A stretch of 64,000 nt of DNA from Coenobita brevimanus (Eukaryota; Arthropoda; Malacostraca; Decapoda; Coenobitidae), in contig JAVRFU010003718.1 of assembly GCA_032717465.1 (NCBI GenBank), positions 1,384,926-1,448,925 of the forward strand, read 5' to 3'. Of the stretch, positions 24,675-35,300 are shown piece after piece; position 1 is the stretch's first letter, and every line of letters begins with the position of its first letter. The position numbers and the translations under genes are program-made. The notes under the pieces were generated by a model. The model saw only the letters and a program-made list of their open reading frames with translations, made no database searches and was not told the origin of the DNA.

Positions 24675-26681
24675 TCAATCCCGTTCGGGGTGGCCACTAA
24701 CAAATCGCCTCCACGTCGCTCTGTCCCCCGCCATTTCACTTCCCTGCTCCCAACTCACACCCCCCTCTCTCATATACCTCTCCACCCCATCCCTCCATCT
24801 CATCCTCGGCCTCCCCCTCCCTCTTCCCCCCTCCACCTCACTCACATACACTCTCTTCGTCAGTCTTTCACCCTCCATCCTCTCCACATGGCCAAACCAC
24901 CTCAGTGTGTTCCTCATAACGCTTCCTATCACATCCACATCCACACCACAACGCTCCTTTATATCCTCATTCGTCAGCCTGTCTCTCCATGTGACTCCAC
25001 AGGCTCCTCTTAAATAACTCATTTCCACTGCTTTCACTCTTGACTTGTGTCCTTCCAGCAACGTCCAAGCTTCACTTCCGTACGTTAGAGTTGGTATCAC
25101 AATACTGTCATGTAGTAACTTTTTCACTTCCATGCTCACTTTCCTGTTTTTTATCACTGCTTTCAAAGAACCAGCAACCTTTCTTCCCTGCTGTACCCTT
25201 TCAAGCACTTCACCCTCCAAACCTCCATCCTTACTCATCACACTACCCAAGTACTTAAACGTACTCACATTTTCCAATTCCTCACCATCCAACCTCGCTG
25301 TACATTCACTGACTTCACCTCTCTCAAAGACCATCACTTTACTCTTCCCTACATTCACCTTTAGATTCCGTTTCTTACACACTCTCCCAAACTCATCCAC
25401 CAAGCCTTGCAGCTCCCCTTCGTCTTCACTCAGCAACACAGTATCATCTGCAAACAACAGTACAGGGAGTTTCCAAACACTATCCTCTCTCACCAGGGCC
25501 ACTCCAACATCCACTACACTACCTTGTACCTCTTTTATTACCCCATCCATGTACAGATTGAACAACCATGGAGACATGACACATCCCTGTTTCAACCCAA
25601 CTTTCAAAGAGAAAAATTCACTTAGTTCACCATCCACACGTACTGCAGCCTTCGCACCATCGTACATACTCTTCACAGCATTCAACAACTTCCCATCTAC
25701 TCCATATATTCTTAACACTTTCCACAATCCTTGTCTATCCACCCTGTCATATGCTTTCTCCAAATCCATGAAAGCCGCATACAACTTCTTTCCCTTCTCT
25801 AGAAACTTTTCCACTAAAGATCTAAGAATGAATATCTGATCTACACAACCTCTTCCCTTCCTAAAGCCTCCCTGTTCTTCTCCAACTAATTTCTCTGTTC
25901 TTTCTCTAACTCTGTCAATAAGTATCCTACCATACACTTTTCCAGTTATACTAAGAAGACAAATGCCCCTATGATTACCACACACTTCTTTTTCCCCTTT
26001 TCCTTTGTACAAGGGAATAATTATACCTGACTTCCAATCCTCCGGGACTCTACCTTCCTCCCAGGCCAATCTGCACATCTTCCACATCCATTCTACTACT
26101 ATCTCTCCCCCATGCTTCAGCATTTCACCACACACTCCATCAATTCCTGGGGCTTTCCCCAATTTAACTTTCTTCATTGCTTCCACAACTTCTATCCTAC
26201 TGATTTCTTCCTGTCTTCTCACCTCCCTCCTTCTCCCAGCCATTCCCCAGCCACTTATACTCGCATTACTTCCATCCTCTATGTTCAACAATTCCTTAAA
26301 GTGTTCTCTCCATCTGCTCACTTTTTCTCCCTTCTCCACTAGGAATCTACCATTTTTATCTTTCACTCCCCTGCTAACTTCACTTCCACCCTGTCTTACT
26401 CTTTTCACCTCTTTCCAGAACATTTTCTTACAGTCCCTCCACTTTACACTCAAATTCCTTCCAAATTCCTCATCCACTCTCTTCTTACTCTCTCTTACTA
26501 ATCTTTTCACCTCTCTCTTTCTTTCCACATATAACTCTCTCTTCCGCCTCTCAACTTCTTCCACGCCCCTATTTCTCATCCATTCATTGTATGCTTTCTT
26601 CTTTTGTGCCACAGCGTGTTTCACCTCTTCAGTCCACCACGTTGTTCCTTGCACCCCCCTCGTCTTCTCTTCCTTCCACAC
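24675..26681 (-). CDS. LINE-A reverse transcriptase (copy A), open frame
   Basis: An open frame of 668 codons encoding a non-LTR RT. In order: a basic linker (WWTEEVKHAVAQKKKAYNEW), KAPGIDGVCGEML, IIPLYKGKGEKEVCGNHRG, EQGGFRKGRGCVDQIF, motif A FMDLEKAYDRV, GLKQGCVMSPWLFNLYMDG, motif C LLFADDTVLL, FKYLGSVMSKDG, then the C-terminal block LRWFGHVERMEGERL and RGRGRPRMRWRDG. Catalytic aspartates are present. The annotated Met is arbitrary: in the element this is the continuation of the endonuclease ORF, from which it is separated by a frameshift in a G-run near 26,650-26,670. It would copy LINE RNA at a nicked genomic target. No lesion is visible within the RT. Confidence 0.92.
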   Translation of the reverse strand: MWKEEKTRGVQGTTWWTEEVKHAVAQKKKAYNEWMRNRGVEEVERRKRELYVERKREVKRLVRESKKRVDEEFGRNLSVKWRDCKKMFWKEVKRVRQGGSEVSRGVKDKNGRFLVEKGEKVSRWREHFKELLNIEDGSNASISGWGMAGRRREVRRQEEISRIEVVEAMKKVKLGKAPGIDGVCGEMLKHGGEIVVEWMWKMCRLAWEEGRVPEDWKSGIIIPLYKGKGEKEVCGNHRGICLLSITGKVYGRILIDRVRERTEKLVGEEQGGFRKGRGCVDQIFILRSLVEKFLEKGKKLYAAFMDLEKAYDRVDRQGLWKVLRIYGVDGKLLNAVKSMYDGAKAAVRVDGELSEFFSLKVGLKQGCVMSPWLFNLYMDGVIKEVQGSVVDVGVALVREDSVWKLPVLLFADDTVLLSEDEGELQGLVDEFGRVCKKRNLKVNVGKSKVMVFERGEVSECTARLDGEELENVSTFKYLGSVMSKDGGLEGEVLERVQQGRKVAGSLKAVIKNRKVSMEVKKLLHDSIVIPTLTYGSEAWTLLEGHKSRVKAVEMSYLRGACGVTWRDRLTNEDIKERCGVDVDVIGSVMRNTLRWFGHVERMEGERLTKRVYVSEVEGGRGRGRPRMRWRDGVERYMREGGVSWEQGSEMAGDRATWRRFVSGHPERD

Positions 26682-27024
26682 ACCACATCACATGCTGCAC
26701 ATATTTCTTCTGTAAATATCCTACACACACCTTCCACGTCTCCCATCTGCTCCACACCTTCCATGTCTCCCATCTGCTCCAATTCATATTTGCCCAATCG
26801 TTCCTCCACTTCTCTCTTATACTCTGCCTTTTTCTCATCCTCTTGTAACCTTTCCACTCTCCTTGCAACTACTCCTTCCTCTCGTCTTTCCCTTCTTCTG
26901 TTTCTCCATTCTAATTGGTCCTTGATTCTGGCCACCACCAAGTAGTGGTCAGAAAGTCCACTCCCCCAACCTCTATAAACTCTTGCATCCATTATACATC
27001 TTCGCATCCTTTCATCCACACACA

Positions 27025-27028
<4 letters not shown>
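26655..27028 (-). pseudogene. LINE-A endonuclease C-terminal part (copy A)
   Basis: Continues the endonuclease frame after the LINE-B insertion: CVDERMRRCIMDARVYRG, then GLSDHYLVVARIK, where SDH is the terminal catalytic motif of APE-type endonucleases. A linker (RRRERREEGVVARRVERL, EQMGDMEGV duplicated) follows. The reading frame is lost by a one-base shift before the RT. Confidence 0.85.
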
Positions 27029-27059
<31 letters not shown>

Positions 27060-29019
27060 GCGAGGAAGAAGGAACCAAAGGCCATGAGCCCGCAGTAACA
27101 GTTCCCTCCAAGAGAAAAACAAAATACAATAGAGAGCCAAATTCAGGATCCGATCATTTTGAGATGCCTGGACACACTACGTTTGAAAGACTGGAGATTA
27201 TAGGCAGCAGGAAATACAGACAGAGGGAGACAGTTCCAGAGCTGACCTGTTGCATAAATGAAAGACTGGGAGTAACGGTTAACTCTTGCATTAGAGAGTT
27301 GGACAGAAAAGGGATGAGAGTTTGCTGCCAGACGGGTGCTACGCGCCCGTCGTAGAGGTGGAGGAATGCAAGCAGACAGTTCAGAGGAGCAGTGACCATT
27401 AAAGTAGCGATAGAAAAGAGATAAAGATGCAACAGTGCGGCGAAGAGACAGAGGTTGAAGGGAGTCAGTAAGAGGAGGAGAGTTAATGAGACGAAAAAGC
27501 CTTTGACTCCACCCTATTGAGAAGAGCTGTATGTGGGGAGCCTCCCCACACATGAGAGTTGTACTCCACACAGGGGCGGATAAAACCCCTGTATAGAGTC
27601 AACAATTGTGCAGGGGTAAAGAAAGAGCGGAGTCAGCTTAGCACACCCAATCTCTTGGAAGCAGATTTTACAAGAGATGCAATATGATCTTTCCAAGATA
27701 AGTCCCGAGTAAATGAAACCCCAAGCATGTTCAAGGATGATGCAGGATTAAGCTGAATATTATTAAACATTAGTGGGTATACCTGTGGAAGATTTTGTCC
27801 GGTTGATAGGTGTAAGAACTGAGTCTTAGATGCATTAAAGACAACCATATTATTTTTACCCCAGTCAGAGATATGAGCCAAGTTAGACATTAGGTGTGCC
27901 ATAGCCTCATCCCTTGTTTCTTGAAGTAACTGTTGAGATGGGCGTTGTGGGAACCGAATGGAAAGGTGAAGGGTGGAGTCATCAGCGTATGAGTAGATAG
28001 GGTTAGATGTACAGCTTAGAAGATCATTGATGAATAAAAGGAAGAGAGTTGGTGATAGGACAGAGCCCTGAGGAACACCACTGTTGATAGATCTAGAAGA
28101 AGAACGATGGCCGTCTACAACAGCGGCTATAGAACGACCAGAAAGGAAGCTAGCGATGAAGGCACAGATAGAAGGATAGAAACCGTAGGAGGGCAGTTTG
28201 GAAATTAAAGATTTATGCCAGACTCAATCGAAAGCCTTTGAGATGTCAAGTGCAATGGCAAAGCTTTCGCCAAAGTCCCGAAAGGAGGATGACCAGGAGT
28301 CTGAAAGGTAGGTGAGAAGATCGCCAGTGGAGCGTCCCTGACGGAACCCATACTGACGATCGGAAAGAAGGTTGTGATAGGAAAGATGCCTTAAAATTTT
28401 TCTATTAAGAATTGACTCGAAAACTTTTGAAATACAGGACGTTAAAGCAATTGGACGATAGTTGGAGGGTTGGGAGTGGTCACCCTTCTTTGGGACTAGC
28501 TGAATGAGAGCAAACTTCCAGCAAGAAGGAAAGGTACAAGTTGACAGACAAAGGCGAAACAGTTTGCCTAGGCAGGGTGTAAGCACAGAAGCACAGTTCT
28601 TGAGAACAACAGGAGGGACCCCATCAGGCCCATATGCCTTGTTAGTACTGAGGCCAGTGATGGCAGAAAATACATCAACTGAAGAAATTTTAATGTCAGC
28701 CATGAGGAAGTCAGAGGGGGGAAGTGATGGAGGAACAGCACTGGAATCGTCTAAGGTGGAATTGGAGGAGAAAGTCTGTGTGAAGAGATCTGCTTTATCA
28801 GTAGAAGAAATAGCTACAGAACCATCAGAGTAGAAAAGAGGAGGGAAGGATGATGAGGTAAAGTTGTTAGAAAGGTTTTTGGCAAGGTGCCAGAAGGAGC
28901 GGGAAAATTCGAGTTGGAGAGTTGAGAGCATTTAGTATGGATGAAATTATTTTTAGTAGAGCGAAGGACAGACTTAGTACGATTCCGGGCAGAAACATAA
29001 AGATTATGTGATTCAGGGG
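27029..29019 (-). mobile_element. LINE-B (jockey-like) copy inserted in LINE-A
   Basis: The 3' poly(A) appears as a T-run at 27,029-27,057. The 5' end is truncated at about 29,019 within the segment before the RT. Minus-strand RT pieces are FPPLFYSDGSVAISSTDKAD, KAYGPDGVPPVVLKNC, KGDHSQPSNYRPIALTS, QYGFRQGRSTGDLL, IALDISKAFD, GVPQGSVLSPTLF, YADDSTLHLS, SASKRLGVLS and QLWNCLPLSVFP. Nonsense TGA codons at 28,224-28,226 and 27,633-27,635 stand where the sister copy at 46,650-49,163 has CGA. Poly(A) and RT type fit the Jockey clade. Not functional. Confidence 0.92.
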
Positions 29020-29771
29020 TGGGTTGGCTCCGGTACCTTCCTTTCATTCAGTTCACCACCCACCCTTCTCATCACTCGCCATGTATACCTGTGGATCATT
29101 TTATGCCTGAAGAGGGTATTGGCTATCACCAACCCCCTCCCAGCACAGATGTCCACTAACACACTCCCATTCTCATCTATCTCAGCAGGCACACCCCACT
29201 CACCAACTATTCCATCCACCTTCACATTCCCAACTTTACCATTCATATCACCAATCAAAAACACTCTCTCATTCCTTCCAAACTTTTCCATGCGCACTTC
29301 TACATCTGTCCAGAACTCTTCTCTCACTCTTCTAGCACGATCTTGCGTTGGCGCATACACACACACAATCGTCCACATTTGTATTCCAACTTTCAACTTT
29401 ATCCACACAATCCTTGACCCAACTGATCCATACTGTCTTATGCTCCTCTTCCATCTTTTACTCACAACTATACATACTCCTTCCTTTGCCCTCTCATTCT
29501 CACCTACACCTGCACATATACCCCATCCATACTCCCATTCTCTCACACTTTCTCCTCTCCATTTTGTTTCAGTTATTCCACATACATCCACTTTCGCACC
29601 CTCAAGCACCTGGACAATCTCTCTCTCTTTCACCTCATCATTTGCTCCTCTTACATTCCAAGTACCAATTACCAAGTCCTTTGTCCGGTCCTGGGTCGTC
29701 ATCGTTTGGTCAGTCCTTGTCCGAGGCTTATTGTTTGTTTTTTTAGTTAGTTGTTTTCCGGGGAGGGGCAC
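29018..29771 (-). pseudogene. LINE-A endonuclease N-terminal part (copy A)
   Basis: An apurinic-type endonuclease that nicks the genomic target. Motifs visible: LVIGTWNVRGAND (N-terminal Asn motif), DVCGITETKWRGE (catalytic Glu), CVYAPTQDRARR, FLIGDMNGKVGNVK (Asp/Asn motif). The frame is intact from MPLPGKQLTKKTN to GELNERK, where LINE-B enters; the last residues before the stop (VPEPTHP) belong to LINE-B. The rest of the domain, including SDH, lies at 26,655-27,028. Confidence 0.88.
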
Positions 29772-29848
29772 TAACCCTCCGCCAACCCTTTTAGTCGCCT
29801 TTTACGACAAGCAGGGATACTGGGGGAGTATTCTTGAAAAACCCCCCT
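29772..29848 (-). promoter_or_regulatory. LINE-A 5' leader with hairpins
   Basis: The leader is shared with copy D (57,288-57,362). On the element's sense strand it starts with a G-run and TTTTCAAG, then a perfect hairpin ATACT-CCCCC-AGTAT, a second stem GTCG/CGAC enclosed by CCC/GGG, and GGAGGG/CCCTCC just before the start region. An internal promoter or structured RNA is inferred from position only. Confidence 0.45.
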
Positions 29849-31086
29849 CACCATCCAACCTCGCTGTACATTCACTGACTTCACCTCTCTCAAAGACCAT
29901 CACTTTACTCTTCCCTACATTCACCTTTAGATTCCGTTTCTTACACACTCTCCCAAACTCATCCACCAAGCCTTGCAGCTCTCCTTCGTCTTCACTCAAC
30001 AACACAGTATCATCTGCAAACAACAGTACAGGGAGTTTCCAAACACTACCCTCTCTCACCAGGGCCACTCCAACATCCACTACCCTACCTTGTACCTCTT
30101 TTATTACCCCATCCATGTACAGATTGAACAACCATGGACACATGACACATCCCTGTTTCAACCCAACCTTCAAAGAGAAAAATTCACTCAGTTCACCATC
30201 CACACGCACTGCAGCCTTAGCACCATCAATCATACTCTTCACAGCATTCAACAACTTCCCATCTACTCCATATATTCTTAACACTTTCCACAATCCTTGT
30301 CTATCCACCCTGTCATATGCTTTCTCCAAATCCATGAAAGCCGCGTACAACTTCTTTCTCTTCTCTAGAAACTTTTCCACTAAAGATCTAAGAATGAATA
30401 TCTGATCTACACAACCTCTTCCCTTCCTAAAGCCTCCCTGTTCTTCTCCAACTAATTCCTCTGTTCTTTCTCTAACTCTGTCAATAAGTATCCTACCATA
30501 CACTTTTCCTATTATACTAAGAAGACAGATGCCCCTATGATTACCACACACTTCTTTTTCCCCTTTTCCTTTGTACAAGGGAATAATTATACCTGACTTC
30601 CAATCCTCCGGGACTCTACCTTCCTCCCAGGCCAATCTGCACATTTTCCACATCCATTCTACTACTATTTCTCCCCCATACGTTAGCATTTCATCACACA
30701 CTCCATCAATTCCTGGGGCTTTCCCCAATTTAACTTTCTTCATCGCTTCCACAACTTCTGTCCTACTGATTTCTTCCTGTCTTCTCACCTCCCTCCTTCT
30801 TCCAGCCATTCCCCAGCCACTTATACTCGCATTACTTCCATCCTCTGTGTTCAACAATTCCTTAAAGTGTTCTCTCCATCTGCTCACTTTTTCTCCCTTC
30901 TCCCCTAGTAATCTACCATTTTTATCTTTCACTCCCCTGCTAACTTCACTTCCACCCTGTCTTACTCTTTTCACCTCTTTCCAGAACAGTTTCTTACAGT
31001 CCCTCCACTTTACACTCAAGTTCCTTCCAAATTCCTCATCCGCTCTCTTCTTACTCTCCGTTACTAATCTTTTCACCTCTCTCTTA
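29849..31086 (-). mobile_element. LINE-A copy B, truncated at both ends
   Basis: The minus-strand RT frame is open from MKRLVTESKKRADEEFG through KAPGIDGVCDEML, motif A FMDLEKAYDRV, GLKQGCVMCPWLF and LLFADDTVLL to SECTARLDGE. There the coding sequence runs straight into the 5' leader of copy A. The 5' end is truncated at about 31,086. The part 3' of ARLDGE is missing and does not resume beyond copy A's 3' tail. Confidence 0.88.
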
Positions 31087-31194
31087 ATCTTTATGACTAG
31101 TTTATATTCTACCGTTGATCAGTTTCAGGAGCAAAATAAATACATCATTGGAGAGAAGTTAAATCTTAGGGGTGAGTGGGATTGAATGCTTCTG

Positions 31195-31225
31195 GCCTCT
31201 GGTTCCTTCTTTATAAAAAAAAAAA

Positions 31226-31258
<33 letters not shown>
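31195..31258 (+). mobile_element. short LINE-B-like 3' end with poly(A)
   Basis: CTGGCCTCTGGTTCCTTCTT followed by about 47 A-rich bases resembles the LINE-B terminus (CCTTTGGTTCCTTCTT then A-run at 49,130-49,163), in plus orientation. Confidence 0.6.
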
Positions 31259-31259
<1 letters not shown>

Positions 31260-31329
31260 ATGGTTTCTCATTGGCTAGTGGATGATTATCCACTAATGAC
31301 AGGACTGAATAAATCTAGTCCAAAGCGTC

Positions 31330-31530
31330 TACACTCCTCTCCCTATGGCCAAACCATCTCAGAGTATTTATCTGAACACTTTCATTCACATCCATATCAG
31401 TACCACAATGCCTGTTTGCTTCCTCTGTTGTCATTCTGTTTTTCCTTGTAACTTGACATGCTCTTTTCAGATAACTGTTTTTTCACTATTTCCCACTGCA
31501 CTCACCCTTGACATGTGTCCTTCCACCAGG
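31330..31530 (-). mobile_element. old, diverged LINE-A 3' fragment
   Basis: CTCCCTATGGCCAAACCATC, CCACAATGCCTGTTTGC and TTGACATGTGTCCTTCCA align in order with the LINE-A RT C-terminus at 24,880-25,065 but with many changes. No open frame. Confidence 0.7.
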
Positions 31531-31619
31531 TGTGAGACCAGCTTGGTAACCCTGGGGAGGAGTCAAGCACTACCCAAACTTGAATGAAAGCTCCATAGTG
31601 AGAGGGGAAGATCCTGCTG

Positions 31620-31795
31620 CATCAAAGGATCCCAAACAAATTGCCAAAGCATCAGGATCCTAGGGACCAGCAGCTTCTCTAAACAGGGCTGAAGCTGTTC
31701 AACATCCTACCTAGATATCTCACAAACACATCAACCTACACTGTAGAAGCCCACAAGCCGAAATTGGACACCTTACTGCAGAAGATCAAAGACAT
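31620..31795 (+). pseudogene. possible LINE C-terminal remnant
   Basis: From about 31,689 the plus strand reads LKLFNILPRYLTNTSTYTVE and AHKPKLDTLLQKI. This recalls the LFN-LP-L...F-KLD-L end of several arthropod LINE polymerases. Short and diverged; tentative. Confidence 0.35.
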
Positions 31796-32324
31796 CACCA
31801 TTTCCTTCATACTACACCTGGTCTCACTACAACAGGCTGGAGTACATATGCAAGAACTGTGGTGGATGCAGTGGCACAACCTGTAACTGAGGCTGAGTGG
31901 CAGAGATCTCCACAGGGTGTCACAAGGTAAGGTCCAAGCTTCACATGCATGTTTTAGAGTGAGGATCATAGTATAGTACTGTCATGCAACAATTATTTTT
32001 TTTCTCTTTTTTCTTTCTCTCCCCAGGCTTACTTCCTCATTGTATTTGACTTTCTACTGCCTCTTATTCACCATCAGCTTTGTATAAACAATGTCGCTTA
32101 TCAATGAAAATCCATGTAGGGTAATTTCCTTGGGTCTGTTTTGTTGCAGATCAACTGTGCTGCAACGTGCTGTCACATATAAAGAAACAGACTGTCAGAA
32201 GTATAAAATAAATTGTATTTTTGCAAAGTATACGGATATTGTATTGCTGTATGGTAGTGAGACCTGGCCAGTAATGTATTGAAAGGCAGATTAATTCAGC
32301 ATATGGTGAAAATTCTTTGTCTCC
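31796..32324. other. non-coding unique sequence
   Basis: Nothing recognised; small T-rich patch near 31,995-32,025. Confidence 0.5.
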
Positions 32325-35300
32325 TTAACCCCTTAACCGCGGGGCGTCACTTTCGTGACGCTCGGCCACAATGGATCATACCGCGGGGCGTCACTTTTGT
32401 GATTCTGTGTTATTTTGAATTTTCCCGGGCTCTCAAGTGGTGGTTTGTATCATCTATCAGTACTGCCAATGTCCAACACTAGTCAGCACTCCAAATCTCA
32501 TCTGTACTCCCATCCATTGTTGACAATTTAGTGATTTTACCCCCTTCGTGACTCCCCTCCCTACCTGCCCTCCATTACCCTGTCCTCTCACCTCCCATGC
32601 TGCGCTGTGCTACGCAAATTTCCCCCGGATTTTTCCACAGATTTCATCCATTGAAATAAGCCCTATGACCCTTACTTATACAAAATAATATATACCAAAA
32701 AAAAAAAAACAGGTAAGTGATAGTGTTATACACCAGGAATTGGCTAATTATCACCTGACAATACCTCACGTGCATTCATTCGCTACATTACCACGGTAAT
32801 TTCCCCTTTGAATTATGCCTTGTAATCGATGTCTGTAATAAAAATATATATCAGAAAGGAAGGGAGAAGCCTAAGTGACATTTACATTCACCTGGAACTA
32901 CCTATTTCTTTATGTATTGCCGAGATTTTCTACCAATAAAAAATTAGCATGTAAGTTAGCAGCAGTCAGCCTAAGTGTCATTGTCAACCCTTCCCTTCTC
33001 AGATAAGCCGCGGCATTTAGTTCCTTGTCCTCCGCTGTAGTGAAACAATGTCACACTCGCGCCCCGCCATTCCTGCTGCTGCTGCGCCCATTGCAAAGGG
33101 CCCCGTGACCTCTACCCCTAAGAAAAGTAGTGAGGGAAGCAGGAAAGGCCTTAGTGACTCTGCAGTGGCACGTGAACTGGCAGAATTGTCCATGGTGATG
33201 ATGGACAGTGATTTTGACGATTCGGGTGAATCGTGTGATGAGCCGGGTGAGGTTATCGTGCCAGAAACTGCTACAGCGAGTGCTTCAGTGTCGGAATTAG
33301 TGTCTAGCTCCAAGGGAAAGGAGCCTTTAGTGCAGCAAGGACAGGAATTTGGGAAGGGAGTGAAAAGGCTGCATGTTAGCCCCAGAACAATGCCCCCACG
33401 TGACCCAGCCCGCCATGAGTCACGAGTGCATTCACCTCCCCGTTCCCCAAACCCCACTTCACTCATTTCTTCATCATCGTCGGCTGAGTTATCTCCGGAG
33501 TCTTCGTCGTCGGAGTCACCACCAGCATCAACAGTGAAGGCAGGCCGTAGAGGTAGAGGTAAATCAAGGAGAGTGAAAAGTAGTGTAGCTAGTAGGGTAA
33601 GGTCTGCTAGTGCTGTACGGCAACCTAGGGTCAGTGCGAGTGACCTTGACTGAGATAAATCTGCCTCACAGCCAACCTCCACCACCACCACCACCACCTG
33701 CCCTACACCGCCACGACAGGGAATCCTGGACGCCTTCGCGTGGACGGAAGGGTCAGATTTTGTGCCTGAAAATTTATTATTTGATGAGAGCTCCTCAGGA
33801 GTTCAGCCTGCCTTCACTATTGACGAAAATGCTGAGTGTGTGGACTACCTTTTGGCCTTCCTAGATGACGAAGTCATGCAGCACATATGTGATGAGACCA
33901 ACAGGTATGAATCACAACGTGCTGCAAGTGGTACAGGTGCAGCCAAGATGCAACAGTGGTCCATGCTGGGAGTGCAGGAGCTGTATGTGTTCTTTGCCCT
34001 CATGCTTCTCATGCCACACTCCAAGAAGCATGAGTTGGAAGAATACTGGTCCATGGACCCCTTACTACCCTCACCCACCTTCAATAAGTACATGGCCAGA
34101 GATCGCTTCTGGAACATCATGGGAAACCTGCACTTTGCCGACAACGATGTACCTTCCCAAACCGACCCACTCTGGAAGATCCAGGAGATTCTGAGCAGAA
34201 TGAAGGATAAGTTTATGTCATTCTTCCACCCCTTTCAGAAGGTTGTCATTGACGAATCCTTGGTTTTGTTCAGAGGACGTCTTCGGTTTGTTCAGTACAT
34301 TCCAAGCAAACGCCATCGCTTTGGAATTAAGTTCTTTGTACTGTGTGACTGTAAGGCGGGGTACATCCTTGACTTCGTCATATATTCAGCCAGCACTGTC
34401 GATCTGGATAAAACACACCCCCTTGGCTTCTCAGGCTGTGTAGTGAAAGTGCTCCTAGAAAAGTATTTTGGTGGGAATCATGTGCTGTATACAGACAACT
34501 ACTATACAGCACCGAAACTTGCCAAATACCTTTCTGAGCACGGCATTGGCTCCTGCGGCACTGTGAAAAGTAATTGTGTCCACTTCCCCAAATTCCCAGA
34601 GGCAGGAACCTCGCAGCGAGGAGATGTGCACCTACGCAAGTGTGAGAAGATGCTGGCAATACGGTGGCATGACAAGAGAGTCGTGCACATGCTCACCACT
34701 GTACTAAGGGGGAGATGAGAGACAGTGGGAAGGTCGACCGTAGGACAGGCGAACCTGTGATGAAACCTGATGCTGTGTTGGACTATAATATCAACATGCG
34801 GCTGGTGGACAAGTCCGACATGATGATTGGTGAGATCGACTGCCTCAGGAAGAATACTAGGTGGTACAGGAAAGTTTTTCTGCATCTCATAGATATGACG
34901 ATGCTGAACGCCTTCATCCTGTACAAGATGAAGGTCAAGCCACCCAAGTCCTTCTCCCTGAGGTTGTTCGCCAGGACTTGTGTCCAGCAGCTGCTGGAAA
35001 GATATGGTAGGGTGACAGCAGCAACTCCAAGGCGCCATCCAGTAACACTTCCCGACCGACTTGAGCAGAGGGCGTATATGGATCGGCACAGACTTGAGCT
35101 TATGCCTGCCACAGGGAAAAGGAAGGCTGCGATTCGCAGGTGTCAGGTATGTGCACATACCACACGCCGCACACCTGAGCACAAACGCACCTCTTGGCAG
35201 TGCGCTGAGTGCCAGGTTCCCTTCTGTGTTACCTGCTTCTTTGATTACCACAGCCAGAAGCAGTTCTAACAGTGCAAGTGTGAAAGCAGAATAATTTGGA

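Larger units (their letters stand above)
24643..29848 (-). mobile_element. LINE-A copy A, interrupted by LINE-B
   Basis: A LINE-A element in minus orientation. The 3' end is the (TATC)n tail at 24,644-24,662 plus ATTGCCAGACGCCTCAATCC. The 5' end is AAAACCCCCC near 29,848. It is split by a LINE-B insertion at 27,029-29,019. Together the parts cover the whole element seen at 57,287-60,466, less about 13 bp lost at the insertion site. Its 5' end joins directly to LINE-A copy B. Confidence 0.9.

Noticed and set aside
29008..30405. 465-codon plus-strand ORF
   Set aside because: Antisense shadow of LINE-A endonuclease and RT; all homology is on the minus strand.
33017..33697. 226-codon minus-strand ORF in the piggyBac element
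   Set aside because: Shadow of the Ser-rich N-terminal transposase region; no homology.
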